A stretch of DNA of 9,566 nucleotides from NCBI GenBank assembly GCA_002368735.1, contig DFEQ01000020.1, positions 1 through 9,566 on the forward strand, in the 5' to 3' direction. A model generated the notes under the pieces. The model saw nothing but the letters and a program-made list of their open reading frames with translations, was not told the origin of the DNA and did no database searches. Below are positions 5,607 through 9,566 of this stretch, piece after piece. The position numbers were made by a program, and so were the translations under genes. Numbering within the stretch: the first letter of the stretch is position 1; every line of letters begins with the position of its first letter. Source of the stretch: Christensenella sp. UBA3798 (lineage in GTDB: Bacteria; Bacillota; Clostridia; Christensenellales; CAG-1252).

Positions 5607-5666
5607 ACGATTACCGATTAAAAACCTCGAGATTTTTGACGACAAACGACTTAATAGGAGCGATTT

Positions 5667-6419
5667 ATGAAGGAGATCAAAGTGGCTATCGTGGATGACG
5701 ATAGGGAGTTTTTGTCAACCGTAAAGATGTTTTTCGCAGGTGAACGAGGCTATAGCGTGGTGGCGACGGCTGAGGGCGGCAGGGAAGGCGTGGACGCCAT
5801 CCTGACGAGCTCGCCCGACGTAGTCATCCTCGACATGACTCTCCCCGAGATGGACGGCTTCGAGGTGATGAGTGAGGCGCGGCTGGGCGGGGCAAAAGCC
5901 AAGTTCGTCGCCCTTTCGGCGATCGGCGGGGACGAATACGCCCTCCGCGCGATGAAGAGCGGCGCAAGCCACTTTATGCTGAAGCCCATCAGCTTCCTCT
6001 CCTTGAAAAACCGCATCGACGAGATCGTGGGCGTCGCGGCGACCTCCCTGCCCCTCCGTCCCGCGCAAAACCGCTTGCTCGACGAGCGCATCACCAATAT
6101 CTTTATCTCGGTGGGCATCCCCGCCCATATCAAGGGATATCAATTCCTCCGAGAAGCCATCAAGATGGCTGTGGCGAACCCCGAGATCATCAACAGCATC
6201 ACCAAGCGACTGTATCCCGAGGTCGCCGAACGCTTCGACACCTCGGCGAGCAAGGTGGAGCGCGCCATCCGTCACGCGATAGAGGTGGCGTGGAATAAGG
6301 GCAAGATAGAGAATATCAATCAGATCTTCGGCGTGAAGGTGTATTCGGGGAATGAGAAGCCGACCAATGGCGAATTTATCGCGCTGGTTGCGGACAAGAT
6401 GCTCATCGAGTGCGCTTAA
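5667..6419 (+). CDS. spo0A: Stage 0 sporulation response regulator Spo0A
   Basis: Master transcription factor for entry into sporulation; phosphorylated Spo0A dimers bind 0A boxes. Receiver domain 1-120: acidic pocket D10/D11 in IVDDDREF, phospho-acceptor D56 in VVILDMTLPEMDG, S84 in FVALSAIG and K106 in MLKPISF, at the same positions as in the B. subtilis protein. After a linker (~120-137) comes the Spo0A-specific DNA-binding domain with GIPAHIKGYQFLREAI, the helix SASKVERAIRHAIEVAW and KPTNGEFIALVADK. Length 250 aa is near the family norm. ATG 5667 follows TAGGAG at 5655-5660. It is monocistronic, with a hairpin element beginning inside its last codons. Its presence implies a spore-forming ancestry, although Spo0A can persist in asporogenous lineages. 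Confidence 0.97.
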   Translation: MKEIKVAIVDDDREFLSTVKMFFAGERGYSVVATAEGGREGVDAILTSSPDVVILDMTLPEMDGFEVMSEARLGGAKAKFVALSAIGGDEYALRAMKSGASHFMLKPISFLSLKNRIDEIVGVAATSLPLRPAQNRLLDERITNIFISVGIPAHIKGYQFLREAIKMAVANPEIINSITKRLYPEVAERFDTSASKVERAIRHAIEVAWNKGKIENINQIFGVKVYSGNEKPTNGEFIALVADKMLIECA

Positions 6420-6596
6420 AAGACGGCTTCGTATAAGGCGGCATATACTTCGTTTCTGACTGCAAGGCGGCGAAATCACGTACAAGGAGTACGCTCATTC
6501 GTCGCCTTTTGTCTCGGGGTCCCTGAAAAATCAAAGATTTTTGGGGGTGGATCTGCCTCGTCTCTACCGCCTTCTCCAAAGCCGTCTGTTAAATGC
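6412..6596 (+). repeat. Long imperfect hairpin element, copy E3
   Basis: Arms 6412-6448 and 6560-6596 are complementary at about 28 of 37 positions. The 5' arm contains the spo0A stop codon and preceding bases; the opposite arm mirrors TTAA and AGACGGCTT. Inside, CAAGGCGGCGAAAT pairs with ATTCGTCGCCTTTTG around the apex ACGTACAAGGAGTACGC. Module M2 sits in the 3' half. Closely related to E2, whose GGCGAAATC and CTCATTCG flanks it shares, but with different outer arms. It may serve as the spo0A 3' UTR and terminator. Confidence 0.75.
6515..6549 (+). repeat. GGGGTC/GGGGTG mini-hairpin module M2
   Basis: CGGGGTCCCTG, stem AAAAATC, loop AAA, stem GATTTTT, GGGGGTG; CCC and GGG can pair outside. 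Compared with M1, the flank pair CCA/TGG has become CCC/GGG and the stem has changed on both sides, which is what compensatory change looks like. Confidence 0.7.
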
Positions 6597-6621
6597 GGAA
6601 TGCGGAATGCGGAATGCGGAA
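6594..6621 (+). repeat. Four tandem copies of TGCGGAA
   Basis: Perfect heptamer repeat immediately after element E3, followed by a bulged hairpin GGTG-c-TCC-GCA-GGA-CACC. A length-variable simple repeat; slippage is likely. No coding role seen. Confidence 0.9.
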
Positions 6622-6639
6622 TTGTGGTGCTCCGCAGGA

Positions 6640-6739
6640 CACCTTAACTCGCCAAAGGCGAACTTCACTATGAGCGAAGCGAATAACTTCACTTGCCAAA
6701 GGCGAACTTCACTCCGCTAAGCGGAACTTCACTTTTTTT
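6640..6739. repeat. Spacer-hairpin array 2 (AACTTCACT units)
   Basis: AACTTCACT occurs exactly at 6661-6669, 6685-6693, 6705-6713 and 6725-6733. Between are hairpins TCGCC-AAA-GGCGA, a GCGAAGCG-type one, TGCC-AAA-GGCG and CCGC-TAA-GCGG. Its reverse complement AGTGAAGTT differs from the array 1 spacer AGTGATATT at two central bases, so the two arrays are cognate and oppositely oriented. The last unit runs into seven T and may end transcripts. Confidence 0.8.
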
Positions 6740-6740
6740 A

Positions 6741-6845
6741 TCCTCAACGTACGTTTCGCGTGCTATTCACGCACGAAGTGCAATTCGCGCCACGTTTGCG
6801 GCAATTCACCCTTCCTCGGTGGCTCGCTCATCGAGCGACTTCTCC
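6741..6845. repeat. Spacer-hairpin array 3 (ATTCAC-like units), decayed
   Basis: Hairpins GCAC-GAA-GTGC (6771-6781), GCC...GGC (6789-6802), CACC...GGTG and TCGCTC-ATC-GAGCGA (6824-6838) are joined by ATTCAC, AATTCGC and AATTCAC. It looks like a more diverged relative of arrays 1 and 2. This stretch holds no gene. Confidence 0.55.
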
Positions 6846-6887
6846 CAAGTTTTTCCAAAAAAAATTTAACATTCCTCTTCCGTTTAT

Positions 6888-6916
6888 TTGACATTGAAAC
6901 GGGGATGAGATACAAT
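6888..6916 (+). promoter_or_regulatory. Promoter of the riboswitch-xpt operon
   Basis: TTGACA (6888-6893), 17-base spacer, TACAAT (6911-6916): consensus -35 and a five-of-six -10. Transcription should begin near 6923, just ahead of the riboswitch aptamer. Confidence 0.85.
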
Positions 6917-6935
6917 AAAACCAACAAAAGAATAT

Positions 6936-7002
6936 TGCCAATATAATCAAGGATGGATGGCCCTTGAGTTTCTACCGCACAGCCACAAGTGCGACTATTG
7001 GG
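6936..7002 (+). ncRNA. Purine riboswitch aptamer, guanine/6-oxopurine type
   Basis: P1 is CCAATA (6938-6943) with TATTGG (6996-7001); J1/2 is TATAATC; P2 is CAAGG with CCTTG; loop 2 carries GGATGG; J2/3 is the hallmark AGTTTCTACC; P3 is CGCAC with GTGCG and its loop carries GCCACAA, offering CC to pair with GG of loop 2. The specificity base in J3/1 (GACTAT, position 6995) is C, which in this family reads guanine, hypoxanthine or xanthine rather than adenine. It sits directly upstream of xpt, the classic location. Confidence 0.95.
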
Positions 7003-7035
7003 ACGAGTCGTGACAACGTCGCGACTTATGGTAGT

Positions 7036-7073
7036 TATTGGCAGGCAAGTTAAAGAGTTTTAACTTGCTTTTT
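7036..7073 (+). terminator. Riboswitch expression platform and terminator
   Basis: GCAAGTTAAA (7045-7054), loop GAGT, TTTAACTTGC (7059-7068), then five T: an intrinsic terminator between aptamer and xpt. Just before it TATTGGCA (7036-7043) is complementary to TGCCAATA (6936-6943), the same strand that forms P1, so a ligand-dependent switch of partners is possible. A 9-bp hairpin (7006-7026) lies between. Purine excess should terminate transcription. Confidence 0.88.
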
Positions 7074-7102
7074 CGTTTCTTTTGTGAGTGAAGAGAACGA
7101 AG

Positions 7103-7672
7103 ATGAAACTACTGGAAGACAAGATCATTAAGGAAGGAAAAGTGCTCGACGGGGGCATCCTGAAGGTGGACGGCTTTTTGAACCACCGCTTGGACTGTGC
7201 CCTGATCGGCGAGCTCGGCGCGGACATCGCGCGCGAGTTCGAGAGCGCGGGCGCTACCCTCATTATGACCGTAGAGTCTTCGGGCATCTCGATCGCCTAT
7301 GCCGCAGGGGAGAAACTGCGCTTGCCGGTCCTTGTGGCGAAGAAGCACAGGTCGCTCAATATCTCGGACGGGGTCTACACAGCTCCCGTCTTTTCTTTTA
7401 CCCACAAGGTGGAAAACACCGTCGTGGTCAGCCGCGAATATCTCACCGCAGGCGAGAAGGTGCTCGTCGTGGACGACTTCCTCGCGAGCGGCAACGCGGC
7501 CCTCGGGCTTCTTTCCCTCATCGAGCAGGCGGGCGCCACGTGCGTCGGCTTTGTCGCTGCGATCGAGAAGTCGGAGCAGGGCGGCAGGAAGCTCATCGAG
7601 GAAAAGGGCGTAAAGGTATATTCTCTCGCGCGTATTAAGGAACTGCGTGCGGGCGATATAAAATTTGATTAA
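7103..7672 (+). CDS. xpt: Xanthine phosphoribosyltransferase
   Basis: Converts xanthine and PRPP to XMP in cytosolic purine salvage. The 189-aa protein has the family signature throughout: LKVDGFLNHRLD (20-31), TVESSGISIAYA (56-67), VAKKHRSLNISD (78-89) and the PRPP-binding loop VLVVDDFLASGNA (120-132). I chose ATG 7103 because MKLLEDKIIKEG fits the family N terminus; an in-frame GTG at 7088 would add five residues and has no better ribosome site. The site upstream of the ATG is weak (GAAGAGA). The gene is controlled by the purine riboswitch upstream and is co-transcribed with the lipoprotein gene that follows 28 bases later. Family length is about 190-195 aa, so the gene appears intact. Confidence 0.96.
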   Translation: MKLLEDKIIKEGKVLDGGILKVDGFLNHRLDCALIGELGADIAREFESAGATLIMTVESSGISIAYAAGEKLRLPVLVAKKHRSLNISDGVYTAPVFSFTHKVENTVVVSREYLTAGEKVLVVDDFLASGNAALGLLSLIEQAGATCVGFVAAIEKSEQGGRKLIEEKGVKVYSLARIKELRAGDIKFD

Positions 7673-7700
7673 ATAGCCGAAAAGGCAAAGGGAGGAAAAA

Positions 7701-8990
7701 ATGAAAAAACTTATCACCATCATCTTGGCACTTGCGCTTGTGGCTGCAGTCGTCGTCGGTATGGTCGCTTGTGGTAGCGATCTGAAAGACGGCGAGCCGG
7801 TCGATATCCCCGCTCTTAAGACCGAGGAAGTCAGAACCTACGAAGGCTTGACTGTCCCCGCGGATTTCAAGATCGGTATGATCTGCCTGCATGACGAGTC
7901 TTCGACCTACGACCTCAACTTCATCAATGCTGCTAAGGCTGCGGTCAAGGCGCTCGGCATGAGCGAGAGCCAGCTGATCATTAAGACCGGCATCGATGAG
8001 AAGATCGTTTGCTACAACACTGCAAAGGACTTGGTTAACCAGGGCTGCAAAGTTATCTTCGCGGATTCCTTCGGTCATGAGCCCTTTATGCTCCAGGCTG
8101 CTCAGGAGTTCCCCGAGGTTCAGTTCTGCCATGCAACCGGTACCACTGCTCATACCGCAAATCAGCCGAACTTCCACAATGCTTTCGCTTCCATCTTTGA
8201 AGGACGTTATCTTGCGGGTATCGCTGCAGGTATGAAGCTCAACGAGATGATCAAGGACGGCAAGATCACCGCTGACAAGGCTGTGATGGGTTATGTCGGT
8301 GCTTATCCCTACGAAGAGGTCAAGTCCGGTTATACTTCTTTCTATCTTGGCGCAAAGAGCGTCTGCCCCTCTGTCACGATGCAGGTCCAATTCACCGGTT
8401 CCTGGTTCGACATCGCTCTTGAGAAGGCTGCTGCGGAGAACCTCATCTCTAAGGGTTGCGTTTTGATCAGTCAGCACGCCGACTCGATGGGTGCTCCTTC
8501 CGCTTGCGAAGCTGCGGGTGTCCCCAACGTTTCCTACAACGGCAGCACCATTGAGGCTTGCCCCTCCACCTTCATCGTTTCCAGCCGTATCGATTGGACT
8601 CCCTATGTGAAGTATATCATCGCGCAGACCGTGGAAAACAAGCCTATCGCGACTGATTTCACCGGCACCCTGAAGGACGGCTCCGTTGCTCTTACCGCAG
8701 TGAACGGCGGCGTGATGGCGGAAGGCACGATCGATGCTATCGTTGAGGCTCGTGCGAAGCTCGTTGACGGCTCTTTGAAGGTCTTTGATCTTTCCAAGGA
8801 CAACTACATCACCGTAAATGGTCAGAAGGTTACCTCTTATGTCGCGTACGTTGACGGTGGTTATCCCGCAGATCCCGACACCGAGATCGTCAAGACGACC
8901 GAAGCCGGTGTGAAGTACGTTGCTGAGTCTGAGTTCCGTTCTGCTCCTTCCTTCGGACTGGGCATCGACGGCATCACTCTGTTGAACTAA
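7701..8990 (+). CDS. BMP-family nucleoside-binding lipoprotein (ABC importer)
   Basis: Substrate-binding lipoprotein of a BMP/PnrA-type ABC importer, anchored to the outer face of the membrane; family members bind purine nucleosides and similar ligands. 429 aa with a signal peptide MKKLITIILALALVAAVVVG and a lipobox ending at Cys24 (MVAC-G). Typical BMP blocks follow: ESSTYDLNFINAA, VIFADSFGHEP, HATGTTAHTA, GRYLAGIAAGM, GYVGAYPYEEVKSG, GSWFDIALEKAAAE, LISQHADSMG and VPNVSYNG. ATG 7701 has a strong GGGAGGAAAAA leader. Codon use looks richer in GCT and GGT than in neighbouring genes, consistent with high expression. Placement after a purine riboswitch and xpt makes a purine nucleoside the likely ligand (inference). 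Confidence 0.94.
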   Translation: MKKLITIILALALVAAVVVGMVACGSDLKDGEPVDIPALKTEEVRTYEGLTVPADFKIGMICLHDESSTYDLNFINAAKAAVKALGMSESQLIIKTGIDEKIVCYNTAKDLVNQGCKVIFADSFGHEPFMLQAAQEFPEVQFCHATGTTAHTANQPNFHNAFASIFEGRYLAGIAAGMKLNEMIKDGKITADKAVMGYVGAYPYEEVKSGYTSFYLGAKSVCPSVTMQVQFTGSWFDIALEKAAAENLISKGCVLISQHADSMGAPSACEAAGVPNVSYNGSTIEACPSTFIVSSRIDWTPYVKYIIAQTVENKPIATDFTGTLKDGSVALTAVNGGVMAEGTIDAIVEARAKLVDGSLKVFDLSKDNYITVNGQKVTSYVAYVDGGYPADPDTEIVKTTEAGVKYVAESEFRSAPSFGLGIDGITLLN

Positions 8991-9019
8991 TCTTCCGTAT
9001 AATTCGGAACATCTACAGA

Positions 9020-9045
9020 AAGGCGGAGGCGTCAGTCTCCGCCTT
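9020..9045 (+). other. Strong hairpin after the lipoprotein gene
   Basis: AAGGCGGAG, eight-base loop, CTCCGCCTT: a perfect 9-bp stem without a good T-run (AAATTCTGG follows). More likely an mRNA 3'-end stabiliser or partial terminator that keeps the binding protein more abundant than the ATPase and permeases downstream. Confidence 0.65.
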
Positions 9046-9061
9046 AAATTCTGGACATTAA

Positions 9062-9087
9062 CCCTCTCGCAGACAACGGCGAGAGGG
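9062..9087 (+). other. Second strong intercistronic hairpin
   Basis: CCCTCTCGC, loop AGACAACG, GCGAGAGGG: perfect 9-bp stem, 16 bases after the first hairpin and about 26 before the ATPase start. No T-run follows. With the first hairpin it probably adjusts expression between lipoprotein and ATPase. Confidence 0.65.
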
Positions 9088-9113
9088 GCATTTGTCCTAA
9101 TACGGAGAAAAAA

Positions 9114-9566
9114 GTGGAACACACAAACGCAATAGAAATGAGAAATATCACCAAGACCTTCGGGTCGGTGATCGCGAATAACAAGGTGAACCTCGATATT
9201 CGCAAAGGGGAGATCCTGTCCGTACTCGGCGAGAACGGCTGCGGCAAGACCACTCTGATGAATATGCTCGCGGGCATCTACTACCCCGACGAAGGTCAGA
9301 TCTTTGTGAACGGGGAGGAGGTCTCTATTCAAAGTCCGAAGGACGCATACGCCCTGAAGATTGGTATGGTGCACCAACACTTTAAGCTCGTTGACGTCTT
9401 TACCGCCGCGCAGAATATCGCGCTCGGCGTCAAGGACAACGGCTTTTATTCACTCAAGAAAATAGCTGCCGACGTGCGCGAAATGGGCGCTCGTTACGGT
9501 TTTATCATAGACCCCAACAAAATGATCCACGCGATGTCTGTCTCCGAGAAGCAGACGGTGGAGATC
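9114..9566 (+). CDS. ABC importer ATPase, nucleoside type, 3' end outside window
   Basis: ATP-binding subunit partnering the BMP-family lipoprotein upstream, in the class that has two fused nucleotide-binding domains (YufO/NupO-like); only the first 151 residues are visible. I chose GTG 9114, which has GGAG seven bases upstream; an in-frame ATG at 9138 would start at MRNITKTFGS. Seen: Walker A GENGCGKTT, the Q-loop region MVHQHFKLVDVFTAAQNIALG typical of this subfamily, and the start of the ABC signature as MSVSEKQTVEI, where LSVGxxQ is usual, so glycine is replaced by serine at that position. Walker B and the second domain lie beyond the window. Permease genes are expected to follow. Confidence 0.93.
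   Translation, partial: MEHTNAIEMRNITKTFGSVIANNKVNLDIRKGEILSVLGENGCGKTTLMNMLAGIYYPDEGQIFVNGEEVSIQSPKDAYALKIGMVHQHFKLVDVFTAAQNIALGVKDNGFYSLKKIAADVREMGARYGFIIDPNKMIHAMSVSEKQTVEI

Noticed and set aside
7635..9380. 581-aa open frame on the minus strand
   Set aside because: Antisense shadow of the BMP lipoprotein, whose signal peptide, ribosome site and family motifs are clear on the plus strand; the minus translation resembles no known protein.

Overview
The window looks like a chromosomal segment of an anaerobic, probably endospore-forming Clostridia-type Firmicute of fairly high GC content. Pointers are a Spo0A master regulator, a flavin reductase-rubredoxin fusion beside a free rubredoxin, a purine riboswitch of the Firmicutes type, strong Shine-Dalgarno sites and a BMP-type nucleoside uptake system. 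The exact taxon cannot be fixed from the sequence; a gut-type uncultured lineage is only a guess.

Layout: (1) 1-1156, plus strand: the end of an Hrb-like flavin reductase/rubredoxin fusion, a 103-aa acidic protein of unknown function, and a 52-aa rubredoxin, probably one redox or oxidative-stress operon. (2) 1157-1781: no credible gene; packed with structured repeats (two long imperfect hairpins, a duplicated 96-bp block, a mini-hairpin module) and ending in a strong terminator. (3) 1782-3083, minus: an ArsB/SLC13-type ion transporter, with its own promoter back to back with that of (4) 3279-4187, plus: an unrecognised multi-pass membrane protein. (5) 4188-4375: an array of small hairpins joined by a constant AGTGATATT spacer. 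(6) 4376-5413, minus: mutY, apparently leaderless. (7) 5414-5666: a mutY/spo0A intergenic region with twin TTTGTACAAA palindromes, Spo0A-box-like sites and a spo0A promoter. (8) 5667-6419, plus: spo0A. (9) 6420-6887: a third long hairpin, a heptamer tandem repeat and two more spacer-hairpin arrays. (10) 6888-9566, plus: a purine salvage and uptake operon: promoter, guanine-type riboswitch with terminator, xpt, a BMP-family lipoprotein, then (after two strong intercistronic hairpins) the start of its ABC ATPase.

Functionally, region 10 is a coherent unit: the riboswitch senses a 6-oxopurine, Xpt salvages xanthine or a related base, and the lipoprotein plus ATPase import nucleosides. Region 1 supplies rubredoxin-level electrons. 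The other genes are single housekeeping or regulatory units.

The least ordinary signal is the non-coding DNA. At least three long hairpins share a conserved apex (ACGTACAAGRAGTACGC) but have different, self-complementary stems. In two of them the outer 3' arm is the reverse complement of the last bases of the upstream gene. A small module flanked by GGGGTC and GGGGTG occurs three times with changed but still complementary stems, and three arrays alternate a constant spacer with variable hairpins. Together they suggest a family of structure-conserved, sequence-plastic intergenic elements.
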